From assembly GCA_019137255.1 (NCBI GenBank), contig WPDH01000120.1, positions 62,001 to 126,000 on the forward strand: a stretch of DNA of 64,000 nucleotides, written 5' to 3'. The position numbers and the translations under genes were made by a program. The notes under the pieces are model-generated. The model was not told where the DNA came from. It saw nothing but the letters and a program-made list of their open reading frames with translations, and did not search any database. This document shows, in pieces, positions 23,567 to 33,300 of this stretch (positions are counted from its first letter, which is position 1; each line of letters opens with the position of its first letter). Source of the DNA: Corinectria fuckeliana (Eukaryota; Ascomycota; Sordariomycetes; Hypocreales; Nectriaceae).

Positions 23567-24952
23567 ATGTGCGCTTGCGAAATCGACCCCCAGAGTTTCG
23601 AGCTTGTGCTCCAACTCCAACTCCAAGATCTGCAAGACCTCATGAAAGGAAAGTTTCGTGAAGACGAGAAGCCCGATTCCGAGCTTGCGCTAGAACTGTA
23701 CAAATCTGAGCTTGATTCCTTGACATGCCTCGTTTCAGACAGAGCCATGTCTCGGAGTATAGCTCAAGCCGTCGAGTTGGATGGAGACATCATCAAAGCA
23801 CATACCCAAGGCGAACAACGGGCGACCCATGACCGGATTCAAGCTCTGGACTTGGATTCCCCAGGTGACGCCCAAAGCAAATGCGTTCCACAAGAAGATG
23901 AGCCATTGATTGACGAGTTTCTAAGCAAGCTCAAGGCCTTGTACGTGGACGAAGATGGATCCTCGGCCGTGGCGGAATCTTCTTCCCGGGCATTGAATTG
24001 TACGGATATACCAACAACGGAGCTATCAAGCCGGTATCGAGTCTGTATAGCCTGCGATTCCCATGTTCCCTTCTTCGACGCTGCACGATGCCCCTGCTCG
24101 CACGAGTATTGTCGCGAATGTATCACCAAGCTATTCACAGCCGCTATAAGCGACGAATCTCTGTTTCCGCCTCACTGCTGCGGCAGGCCGATAACCCTCG
24201 CCCTAACTCAAGTTTTCCTCCTGTCAGAACTAGTCGAACAATTCCGGGCAAAAGAGCTGGAGCACGGAACACCAAACAAGACGTACTGCCACCATGCCAC
24301 ATGTGCGACATTTGTGCCGCCGCAGTTTATCCAAGGAGGTACCGCCACCTGCGTTCGGTGCCAAAGCGAGACTTGCACGACCTGCAAAGGCGCAGCTCAT
24401 GGAGTCGACTGCCCTGAGGACGTAGCTACACAAGAGCTTCTCACCATGGCAGCCGCAAACGGTTGGCAGCGGTGCAATTCATGCCACAGGATGGTGGAAC
24501 TACGACTTGGATGCAATCATATAAGTATGCGTTACGACTCGTGAACAAAGCCCCTTTCAACCTTTGCTAACATGTCGACAGCTTGTCCCTGCGGAGCTCA
24601 GTTTTGTTACGCGTGCGGAGTACGGTGGAAGGAGTGTGAATGCGCTCAGTGGCACGAACCCCGGCTGTACGCCGGAGACAACGCCAACGTCGATATAGAT
24701 GCCGGCGAGCAACAACTGGGTGAAGCCGAACAGGACGACTTGGTCAACCGTCCAGCGCGCCCTTTGATCGAAAACCAACAATGTGAACATGATGGCTGGA
24801 GCTACATTGATGGCGGACATGAGTGTGAGGAGTGCCAGCAGTGGCTGCCTAACTACATATTTCAGTGCGATGGATGCCATATTCAGGCATGCCGACGATG
24901 CCGACGATGTCGGTTCCGTCGTGTTAACCAACATCTCCTCGCCAATATTTAG
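23567..24952 (+). CDS. RBR-type (RING1-IBR-RING2) E3 ubiquitin ligase
   Basis: Two exons, 23567-24524 and 24582-24952, give 442 aa. The 57-nt intron (GTATGC, GCTAAC, CAG) splits the RING2 core, and splicing restores GCNHITCPCGAQFCYACG. Residues 1-160 are acidic and helical. RING1 begins at CIACDSHVPFF and ends at HCCGRPI. The IBR runs from YCHHATCATF to CKGAAHGVDC. RING2 starts GWQRCNSCHRM; the likely catalytic cysteine is C316 in LGCNHI, by comparison with parkin and HHARI. RBR ligases form a thioester with ubiquitin before passing it to the substrate. The tail adds another Cys/His cluster (ECEECQQWLPNYIFQCDGCH) often seen in fungal RBR proteins. Substrate and cellular role are unknown. Confidence 0.88.
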
Positions 24953-25281
24953 TGGACGGTGTTTTGGCGACAGAGAGTGAAAGGGAGGCGACTCGCAGTC
25001 GGGGTCAGGTGTGAGAGCACCAATAATATCCTCTTTAGCTACTTCTAAATAACGAGGGCAGTATGTGTGCGGAATGTGCAGGGAGATTCAATGCGCCATT
25101 TGGGCTATACCAAGAGGTTCAAGGTTGGTTTGACAAAATTGATAGCGTGATCATTCTTGTCGAGGTATGTTCCTCCGCTCTTGGCTATGAGCTACTGGCT
25201 GCTCCTGTGCTACAGTCGCGTCCAAGAGCAGAAACTTGGCTTTATCCTGTCCTGTGCAATTTCCCCTTCGCTACTCCCGAC
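24953..25281. other. Spacer after the RBR gene, edge of the relic region
   Basis: A 329-bp stretch of lower GC than the upstream gene. An ATG-initiated frame at 25063-25377 crosses it but has no motif and overlaps the kinase-like relic on the other strand. I see nothing else in it. Confidence 0.4.
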
Positions 25282-25690
25282 CTAGTGAAGGAAGTCTTCA
25301 GACTGAGTCAATTTTCGACTATTGGCCAAGCTCCTGCGTTGATGTTTCGGTGGCGACTTCGTCCTGCTTATCGATGAGGCCAACCATTTCTCAAAGTCGA
25401 CGAACGTTGCTCCATTTTCGGTAACAAATATGTTGTACCCGTTGACATACCCATTGATTATGCCCAGCTTACGAAGTTTCCGTAGCGCTGCTCGGCACAG
25501 TTCAAGATCTGCCATGTTCGCATACGTCCGGCAACCGTCTCGAAACCCCGGCTAACCACTCGATCTCGTGTCTCCTCGTAAGCATACCCAAGGATCGTCG
25601 GTGATATCCCTGTGTTGCGATGTGCTAAAGTGTGGTCTGCCGACTCAACCTCGGATCCGAATCGAGCAAGGTTCAAGAAGCACTGCATGC
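25282..25690 (-). pseudogene. Relic of a fungal kinase-like gene, C-terminal part
   Basis: Reading the minus strand, one frame contains RFGSEVESADHTLAHRN and PTILGYAYEETRDRVV, then the sense shifts near 25510 into a second frame with DLELCRAALRKLRKLGI, GYVNGYNIFVTENG and FVDFEKW. Together these resemble the C-terminal lobe of the fungal small kinase-like family, in which the catalytic loop normally reads HGDVNRYNF and is followed by DFE. Here the HGD has become NGY while DFE remains. The frameshift, the lost catalytic residues and the absence of an N-lobe argue for a dead fragment. The family assignment is from pattern memory and is moderately secure. Confidence 0.5.
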
Positions 25691-26110
25691 CTCCCAGTTG
25701 AACTGCTGTTCCACCCACAGCACCGTCTTGAGGCGTTTGCGCGTCGAGAGCACCAGCATCCACCTGTTGTGCCACTGGACGATGGGGGACAACTGCAGCG
25801 GCGCGAAGTCGGTGTGGTTAACAGAAGACGTTGGCGTCTGGCGGCAGAGGGCTTCCTGGGCCTTCATGGCATTGATATTGTGGGAAAGGTCGGCGTAGAG
25901 GCATAGGTCGACCATCTTTGCTTGGATGGATCGCGGAGATATCTAGGGTGTGGACGTGCAGAGGTGCTGAACGACTGTTTAATCGGGAGACGGGCATCGG
26001 CGGAGGCGCATCGGGCCTGGCTCACCAGGTTGTAAAGTTGAAGGGTCCGGCTTCGTCCGTCTTTGAATCTCAAAGAATGGGTTCCGGTAGGCGAAAGTGC
26101 GCCTATCTAG
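25691..26110 (-). pseudogene. Relic resembling a fungal PD-(D/E)XK nuclease-like gene
   Basis: The minus strand carries VDLCLYADLSHNINA and SVNHTDFAPLQLSPIV in one frame. I associate SVNHTDYGPLRxxPIAVSIETKR with the fungal PD-(D/E)XK nuclease-like family, where ETK holds the active site. In this copy the frame breaks straight after SPIV, and the expected ETKR is not seen in any frame. Stop codons interrupt the preceding sequence near 25925-25985. It directly adjoins the kinase-like relic, so the two could be pieces of one locus. The family call is tentative; that this is non-functional coding debris is more secure. Confidence 0.4.
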
Positions 26111-26274
26111 ATATGTAGTTTCGGTAGTGCTGGTGTTCCTGTCTCGAGATTAGCTCTTCGCCTAGCCGCTAGATGGCAACATGGGTTGACGTCGTGATGG
26201 GGTAGCCTCAACGGACAACGTCGCATTGCATAGACAGCGATGGCATATCAGCTTTGTCCGTAATACCATCTCTG

Positions 26275-27535
26275 TCATTGGCCGCCATCCTCGGCCTCGA
26301 CGCGATCTCTGATAGGTAGCTGGGCTGATTGACGTTTAGCAGCATCCAACTCCAACGGAGCAAACATGCCCTCCACCTTTTCCAGCTCGGCCTCCATCTT
26401 CCGCTTCCATTCAATCGACGACTCCCGCCCTTGCCTCAAGCAGTATCCAGTATCCTGCATGCCGCCGAGGAACAGCGCCCATGGAGGACCACGCGCCTTG
26501 GCTAGGAAGATGCAGTTGGGCTTCACCTGGTAATCCACGCCGTTGTCGTACAGGGGCCGGACGTATCCGCAAAGCGTTGTTTGCAGATCCAGCAGGGTGG
26601 ACAGATGCAGCTTCTCGTGCTGGGACCGTCGGTGCAGCGGCCACAGATGGATACGGGGAACATTGACAATGACGGTTCGACCGCTACGGCTGGCGCCAAC
26701 AAGCTGCGGAACGTTCCACCTCAGGCCGAACTTTCTGACCTTTGGAAGACGCGATACGCCTGTTGGAAGGCATCGTCAGAGGGATACTGCAATCAGGACG
26801 TTTAGATAGACCGGCATCCCCAGGGCAAGTGGCACATACCTTGACGACCATGGGATTCTCCCACTTCGATTGTGGCTTCTGCACCGTACATCATGATTTC
26901 TGGGTGGCACGGCTCTGCAGTCGATTATGTGGCAACGCAGCAAGTTCTGGACGCGATGGCGAGTCCATCGAAGTTGATGTGACTGTTGATGATCCGAGGC
27001 TGATCAGTACTCTGTAGTGTGTGATGGGATGCGCGGCTAATGTGAAGTGAAGAGCAGTTCGACCGACGTTGACCCGGAATGAAGGCAACTTTTCACCAAT
27101 CGGCTCCTTGTTTCAATCGTCAGGAAGGGACCGTGACGCTGGACGGGTGCTCATTCAGAGAGTCCCGATCCCTAACCCGTGCCATCAAGACAGGGGCAGG
27201 GATAGGAACAGAACTAACTCTTCGCTCCGCTAAAATCGGCTACACTTCATCGCTTTCACGACAAACGAGAATGCTGTCCGCCTTCCTCAGGTCTGAGATG
27301 TGCTCCCTTCACCTATAGTCAGCAGCGTCAACCATATCTACTAGATCCACCAACACTCCGCTCGTCTAATTGCTGGCCGCAAGCGACATGGTATAGCTGA
27401 AGCCGGTGAGCCAGAAGAACCGGTCGACATCCTAGGGCTGTCGTCAAGGAAGGGCACCTTCATGGCTGCCTCCCAGACGCGATGGCGCCTTGGGTCAAAC
27501 TGTTGTGCTGCGCTGGGCTTTTCTACACAGTTCAT
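26275..27535 (-). pseudogene. Relic of an unrecognised gene with a surviving intron
   Basis: The minus strand shows a long sense frame over about 26700-26275 (GRTVIVNVPRIHLWPLHRRS, VDYQVKPNCIFLAKARGPPW, MQDTGYCL, MEAELEKVEGMFAPLELD) with no start codon. Upstream lies KWENPMVVK, joined by a good intron (26839-26787, GTATGT...TTGCAG) to YPSDDAFQQAYRVF. The frame then shifts before KFGLRWNVPQLVG. Further upstream, HPEIMMYGAEATIEV is preceded by an in-frame TAA, and an ATG-initiated piece NCVEKPSAAQQFDPRRHRVW starts at 27535. This looks like one multi-exon gene disabled by at least one frameshift and one stop. I do not recognise the family. Confidence 0.5.
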
Positions 27536-27621
27536 GGTGCTTAGCTCCTTGGGAGAATCATGGTGGACGGAGTGAGCAAGTGTTTTTCTTGGTTACTACT
27601 TATTAGCTATTAAACTACTTG

Positions 27622-27680
27622 AGGCATTAGGGAATTATTGCATTAGGGCGTTAGGGCATGTCAGGGCGTTAGGGCGTCAG
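27622..27680 (+). repeat. Degenerate TTAGGG-like repeats
   Basis: The plus strand has GCATTAGGG, then GCATTAGGGCGTTAGGGC, then CAGGGCGTTAGGGCGTCAGG. TTAGGG occurs four times with two- or three-base spacers. TTAGGG is the usual telomere unit of filamentous ascomycetes. The array ends about 10 bp before the Ulp1-like relic. Confidence 0.6.
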
Positions 27681-27689
27681 GTTATATAC

Positions 27690-28300
27690 CAGATCCAAGC
27701 TGCCATTTCCCAAAGATATTAGACTCCAATAACAACATCGCCCTCCGTGGGCCCCGGTGGTCTTAGGAAGAAATGGTCGAATTCTAGCAACAACGCACCG
27801 CCAGTGACACCATCGGGGAAACAGTTATGCCTCGGTCGCAGTGTGGCGTATCGAGAGCCGCGGCAGCTCCTGCACGAGACGGTGCCGGGCATCCTCGGTA
27901 CTTTTCGATGTTGATGTCTCGCTGCTGTTGACGTCTCTCTGCTGTTGACGTCTCTCTGCTGTTGACGTCCGGTTGCTGTTGATGTCCCGTTGTTGTCGAT
28001 GTCCCGCTGTCGTTAGAATCGTGATGATAAGGAGATTGTCGTTAGCAATGAAGCTCTAAATGTGGCCGAAACTTCTTGACAAAGTCTTGTGGGGAGACGT
28101 CTGGACTACTAAGTTAGCAGCTTGAAAAGCATTTACCATTAGGACCGAACATAAACATACCTTGGGTAAATTGGACATCTCCAGAGGTCTCAGTGATGTC
28201 GTGAAGGAGCTTCCCAATATTCAAGAACCGGACTGTCGGCGGTGCTGCCCTCTTCTATCGCGCGAGAGAGAGGCTTAACATTGAGGAGTGGAGGAGTGGA
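27690..28300 (-). pseudogene. Decayed Ulp1-like relic, copy 1
   Basis: The minus strand encodes TVRFLNIGKLLHDITETSGD, then IEKYRGCPAP, then LLLEFDHFFLRPPGPTEGDV, with stops and frame breaks between them. The same three blocks occur in the relic at 45596-47093 (FLNVERLFHDIDETAG, IEKYRKRPAQ, LLLEFNQLFLRPPGPTEGDI), and the DNA aligns by eye over most of this stretch. The family link to Ulp1-like (C48) peptidases comes from the better-preserved second locus. A 17-bp minisatellite has expanded inside this copy. Confidence 0.6.
27910..28011. repeat. 17-bp minisatellite, six units
   Basis: Six head-to-tail 17-bp units related to GTTGACGTCTCTCTGCT fill 27910-28011 exactly. Units 2 and 3 are identical, and the outer units differ at a few positions. 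The array sits inside the Ulp1-like relic and has no counterpart at the matching point of the second locus, so it probably arose after the copies separated. Confidence 0.85.
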
Positions 28301-28407
28301 GGGGTAGAGTAGACATGGAAAGCGATGGCTGTGGCCGTCAGAATATAAACGTAAACGAAATGAGGAAGGAAGATATGTCTGGGCTTGCCTACTGGGAGGA
28401 TAGACAG

Positions 28408-28497
28408 AGGATTAGGTAATAGGGTATTAAGAAATCAGGGCATTAGGGCAACAAGGTATTAAGTATTAGAACATTAGGATGTTAGGATATTAGATTA
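28408..28497 (+). repeat. Degenerate TTAGGG/TTAGGA-like repeats
   Basis: Units such as GATTAGGTAATAGGG, GGGCATTAGGGC, GAACATTAGGATGTTAGGATATTAG recur over about 90 bp. They are more decayed than the array at 27622-27680 but in the same orientation, so the two arrays flank the Ulp1-like relic. Confidence 0.5.
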
Positions 28498-28647
28498 ACT
28501 AGTAGCTTATAGCTCGATTATGTATAATATGTCACAGCCTGAATAGCATGACTACTAGACTATCGTATCTTACAGCCCTCGTCCTAAGCTTAACTCTATT
28601 ATGCGCCATCTCAGCTTAACCTTTGCCGAAAGCGGCCCGAGATTCTC

Positions 28648-28678
28648 CGGGTTTAAGACAGCATGTGCCTTAAACCCG
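28648..28678. promoter_or_regulatory. 10-bp perfect inverted repeat upstream of the hydrolase gene
   Basis: CGGGTTTAAG (28648-28657) and CTTAAACCCG (28669-28678) form a perfect inverted repeat around an 11-base loop, about 180 bp before the ATG at 28859. The outer CGG...CCG triplets recall Zn2Cys6 regulator sites, although the 25-base spacing is wide for that class. It could also be an mRNA hairpin or chance. Confidence 0.4.
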
Positions 28679-28858
28679 CTAAGAAGTAAAGCTTCACCAG
28701 AATCGCGATGCGTATAAGAGGGCTCCTTGGCCAAGGTGCAAATCGCCCTGGATTATTTACGCCGCAGACCTAAGAGCATACCCGGCTAAAACACATCTTC
28801 AACACCACGCCACACACATACACACAAAATTCCATCAAAAAAGAAGAAGAAAAAAGCC

Positions 28859-29500
28859 ATGGCAGATCTCGCAGCCACCTTCAACGCCGCCGACCCGTCC
28901 ACGCCCGGCCACTACGGGCCAGCCCAGACGGCGCTGCTCCTGCTGGACTTCCACAGCATGTTCGTCCACAAGTTCGGCGGGCCGCACGCCGTCGCCGCCC
29001 TCGGCGCCGCGGCCCGGATGAGGACCTGGGCCAAAGGCCGGGGCATCCCCGTCCTGCACGCCCTCATCGCCCTCGACGGAACCCCACCGGCGACTGTGAA
29101 GCAGGCCAAGGTGTTCGCGGCCGTCGTCGACGCCATGAGGCCGAGCGGCGCCGAAGAGCCCGCGGACCTGCTTCAGGGCTCGGACGAGGGCGACGTGACG
29201 TTCACTAGAACCGCAGGATACGTTTCTGCGCTCTCGTCGCCCGGGATCGTGGACTTTTTGCAGCAAAAGGGCATCAAGTCGCTGATCCTGACGGGCCTGA
29301 GCACATCCGGATGTGTTTTGCGGACGGCGGTTCCAGCAACCGACGCCGGCTACGTGGTAACGGTCATCTCCGACGCTTGTGCCGACCGAAAGGAGAGCGT
29401 CCATCATGCAGTAGTAGATAGCATCCTGCCCATGACAGTACACGTTACTACGGCTGCTGAGTTTCAAGAGGGTTATGGCAAGGCGTTGGGTAGCAAGTGA
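28859..29500 (+). CDS. Isochorismatase-like cysteine hydrolase
   Basis: A single-exon gene of 213 aa with a strong ATG context (AGCCATGG). The fold signature is clear: QTALLLLDFHSMF with the catalytic Asp at D30, and the nucleophile region LILTGLSTSGCVLRTA with C152, followed by TDAGYVVTVISDACAD. The usual catalytic Lys falls in the segment VTFTRTAGY, where I see R117 rather than a clear Lys, so the triad may be altered. Family members cleave isochorismate, nicotinamide or other amides; the substrate here is not evident. The coding region is GC-rich and sits directly beside AT-rich gene debris. No signal peptide is visible. Confidence 0.85.
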   Translation: MADLAATFNAADPSTPGHYGPAQTALLLLDFHSMFVHKFGGPHAVAALGAAARMRTWAKGRGIPVLHALIALDGTPPATVKQAKVFAAVVDAMRPSGAEEPADLLQGSDEGDVTFTRTAGYVSALSSPGIVDFLQQKGIKSLILTGLSTSGCVLRTAVPATDAGYVVTVISDACADRKESVHHAVVDSILPMTVHVTTAAEFQEGYGKALGSK

Positions 29501-30308
29501 TCTTCCTAGGGAGTTCTTGGTTAGTGACATATAACATCACCGAGAAATCAAGGATTTTCAAGACAGAAACCTAGAAGAGAAATATCATTCAGTCGTCAAT
29601 GCTTTCCGTCACAAACGATTCCTTCTACAGCCCATCATCTAACTGCGCATCCTCCTCCTCCCTTCGCCAAAGTCGGATGCCGACCTACCATCTAGTAGCT
29701 CGACATTGCGCCATCTGGTAATGAAATATTGTTTGTGTTGTTGCTTCCAAAAAAACGGCAGAATGTGGCAACGATAGCATTACACTAGTCGACTCGTTCA
29801 GAAACAAGACGCCGTGAGGTACCAAAGAGTGGTTCGAACAATAACACCATCGTCTCCTTGACAAAGAAAGACAAACTCCCTTATACCCCGACTTCTTAGC
29901 CACTATTTCGACTGTGAGTGGTGTAAACAAAAGGAGATACTATGTCAGCTTCCACTGGTTGGTGCTGGTTGTGCTTTTTTTTCGATTTTGTTGTTTCGAT
30001 TAGGTTTGAGAGTGTAGGAAACTATAAAGAAAGGAGACGTGACACGTCGTAAGCCATTAGTTTTCGGCTGGTAGTTGGATTATAAGCCTCCAAAGGCGGC
30101 GCATAGCTGTGGCCCTCGTTCATTGCCGAGGCTCCACCAGCGTAGTAAAGAAATCATCAGTATCGTGAAAGTTTCCGTGAGGATGCTGTGGTCATAACGA
30201 ATGGTAGGCGGTCTAGCGAGTGACATGAAAGTTATAGTTGGGGTGTCGTGGAGATGACCGGGGTTGGGTTGATTCGTAGTAGGCTCGGTCAGCCTGACAC
30301 GGGTGGAT
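29501..30308. other. Convergent gap between hydrolase and ApsA genes
   Basis: An 808-bp stretch between convergent genes. It presumably holds both 3' untranslated regions; T-rich runs near 29975-30005 could belong to a polyadenylation region. No coding frame is credible. Confidence 0.5.
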
Positions 30309-33300
30309 TTACGCTCGAGAGCGCATAGATGCCATGGGTGTCGAGCTCATGACTCCTGGGTGAGAATGGGTGTGGTTACGACCTCGCTTGCTGCTAAGAT
30401 GCGGTAGCGTACCAACATCATGCTTGCCTGGAGATAATGTTAGAAAGCAGACCCAGTCAGGTTTATTATCAGCAAGATCTTACCATCACAGCATGCCCGG
30501 ACATTCTCGAGACGAGCCGCTTCCCTATCCTGGCGCTCAATGATCTCTCTAAGGTCCTCGGCACTATCGTGGGCCTCGCTCGCTTCGTAAATGTTGGCAT
30601 TTTGTCCACTAACGCCTCGGCCACGTCGCGTTGAAAAGGTACCCGACAGGTGGCTCCCCTTCCAGTATCCGCTCAGCTTGTTCAAAGTTCCTATAGATGG
30701 GCGTTGTGCGGGTCGTTTAGGCGTCAGCGTCGGGATATTCATGGACATGCCAACAGCAGGCGACTCGTTGCGGGTTGTGCGAGAGTTATAGGAAGAAAGA
30801 GATGGGGGCGCTCGTGGCTGTGTGCCATTTGTGACGTGCCGGCCAAACTGCGGATTGAACTCGTCCACATCTTCACGAGTGAGGTTGCCACCCATCTCAT
30901 CAATGTCAGACTGCGCATCATCGTTGGTGCGGAGAAGAAGGTAAGAGAGGGCGTTGAACCACGTCTCGTGTCGTTGACCAGTGGTGCAAGTGAACTTGAT
31001 GGTCCGCCCGGGGGAAATAATCACCAAGCTCTTGCGGTGGAGTCCAGGCGGCATCGGGTTGTCGTCGGTTACAACTCGGACGGCCTCAATGGGGACGCTC
31101 TTCGCCTTTAGTTCAGACCGTCCGGCAGTCGAGGGATCACGATCGCTCCAGTACAGGGTCCTTGTGTAAGGATGCACCCAGAAGTAACGGCGATGTCGAT
31201 TCTCCGACATCTCCCCACGACCGGTTTTGCGGGTATACTTCCACAGGTACTCACCAATCATGGTCTGGGTGATGGCTTGGATCATGCGAGGATCAGTGTT
31301 AGGCCCGAATCCAGCTGCGTCAAGCCCCATCTCGCCGGGGCGCATGTTGAATCTAGAATCGAGTTCTGAAGCGAATGATGAAGCGGAAGACTTTCTCGAC
31401 ATTTCGGTGAGCTTCTTGGGAGAGTGGATCTCTGCGTAGCCGTATGCCCCATTTCGAACAGCACGAGGGGTCGGGGTGCCGCGAGTAGACAACGGGGATA
31501 TGGGCTGGTTCGGTGTGCTTGGTCGTTGCTTGAGGGCAGAGGCAGGCCAAAGAGGCGGTCCCATGTTGCCCTGCGTGCCCTGAGACGAGCCTAAACGCGC
31601 CGCTTCAATAGCTTGACGATGGCTTGCAAGCAGGGGAGGGGTATCATAGATAGACGACCTGCCACTAGCGGAACTGAGCGGTCTGCGAATAGGGCTTGCC
31701 TCGAATCCACCTTCTTGCATCTTTCCCTTGTTGCGAGTAGGGCTGCCGAAGCTATCCTGCGAGCGGCGGATTCTAACAGTACCAGAAGTGCCAGTGGTTC
31801 CAATGGTCCCAGGTGTTCCAAAATCGAACACGCTTTTCTCAGGGCTGGAGGCGGGGCGGGACTTGGCCTTGAACATGGCATCAATGGCATCAGCCGTCAA
31901 GGCAGTCTGAGCACTTTGGTCAACCGGAGGCTTGCGCAACGAGCGTGCATTAGAGTTGGTCGAGATTTCCTTGAATGGTTGCTGGGACTCGGGTGTCTCT
32001 GCGTTTGGTGTGTCCCGAGGAGATTGTCTCGTCTCATCTTCGGCAATGATAGGTGAGGACTCTCCATGCTTGCCACGACCAATGCCCAAACCGAGTGACT
32101 TGCCTGGTGGTGTCTCTGGACTGCCTCTCTCCATGAAGGGCGAGTTCATATCTCTTGGGAGAATGAATCCATCCCTCCAGGGGCTTCGAGGCGGGACAGG
32201 TTGCGTTTCGATGGATTCAATGGCGGAGAACCCAAAAGACGGGATGCTAAGTTTCTTGTGCACCGGAGCGATGGGCTCGACGCCCTCCGCAGCAATCGAA
32301 GACATGACCAGAGTGGGCAGCGGCGGCAGAGGCTCGAGAACGGGCTTGACATTTTCCATAGCAATAGAAGACAAGGCAAGGGATGGAGGAATGGGCAAGG
32401 GGTCAGACAAGGGCTCAATCTGCGCCGTAGAGAGGCTTGAGTAGACCAGCTCAATTGGAATCAGGATAGGCTCAGGTTCCTCCCTTGGCTCACAGTGCTC
32501 GGCATAAATTGACGAGATGTTCAAAGATGGCGGAGGAACAACCTTTTCGATTTCCATGACAGGCTCGACATCTTCCGTGGAAATAGAAGACAGTGCAAGA
32601 TAGGGTGCTTCAATAGCAACAGGCTCAATGTGTTCACCTTTAATAGATGTAATGGTGAGTGCGGGCACTTCAGGGACAATCGGTTCTGGCTCAGCAATGG
32701 GCTCCACATGCTCTCCTAGGATGATCGACAAGCTGAGTTCTGGAGCGGTAGGAATGACAACCTCAGGCTCAGCAATTGGTTCAACATGCTCGCCCGAGAT
32801 GGCTGACATGCTGAGTTGGGGTGCGGTATGGACCACAGGCTCGAGCTCGGGCTCTGCGATAGGTTCAATATGCTCTCTGGCAATACTAGACAGGCTAAGT
32901 GCGGGAGCTTCGATGGTAATCGGCTCGATATGCTCTCTCGAAATCCCGGACATGCTCAATGATGGGCGCGGGGGGATCACAACCAGAGGCAGGACTTCGA
33001 GCTCAGCCACAGGCTCAACCGACTCGCCGCAGATAGTGGACAGGCTCAAAGCTGCGGCTAGAATTTCGGGCTCAGCAATGGGCTCAACAATTTCGGTAAG
33101 AACCGATGTGAACGTCAAGGCTGGAGGGGGGGTCTGTGGCTCGGCCAATGGCTCCAGCTCCTCGGCAGCAATTGTAGCAAAGCTCAACTCTGGCACAGGG
33201 GTTTCTGGTTCAGCCACAGGGTCGAGCTGCTCGGCAATTACAGTCGTTAAAGTCAGCTCCGGGAGACACGTTTCCGGTTCGGCCACTGGCTTTAGTTCCT

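Larger units (their letters stand above)
28301..28858. promoter_or_regulatory. Relic edge and promoter of the isochorismatase-like gene
   Basis: The first 200 bp are AT-rich and carry the second set of TTAGG-like words. The last 250 bp are the probable promoter of the hydrolase gene and contain a 10-bp inverted repeat at 28648-28678. The final 50 bp before the ATG are A- and C-rich, as expected for a short 5' leader. Confidence 0.45.
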
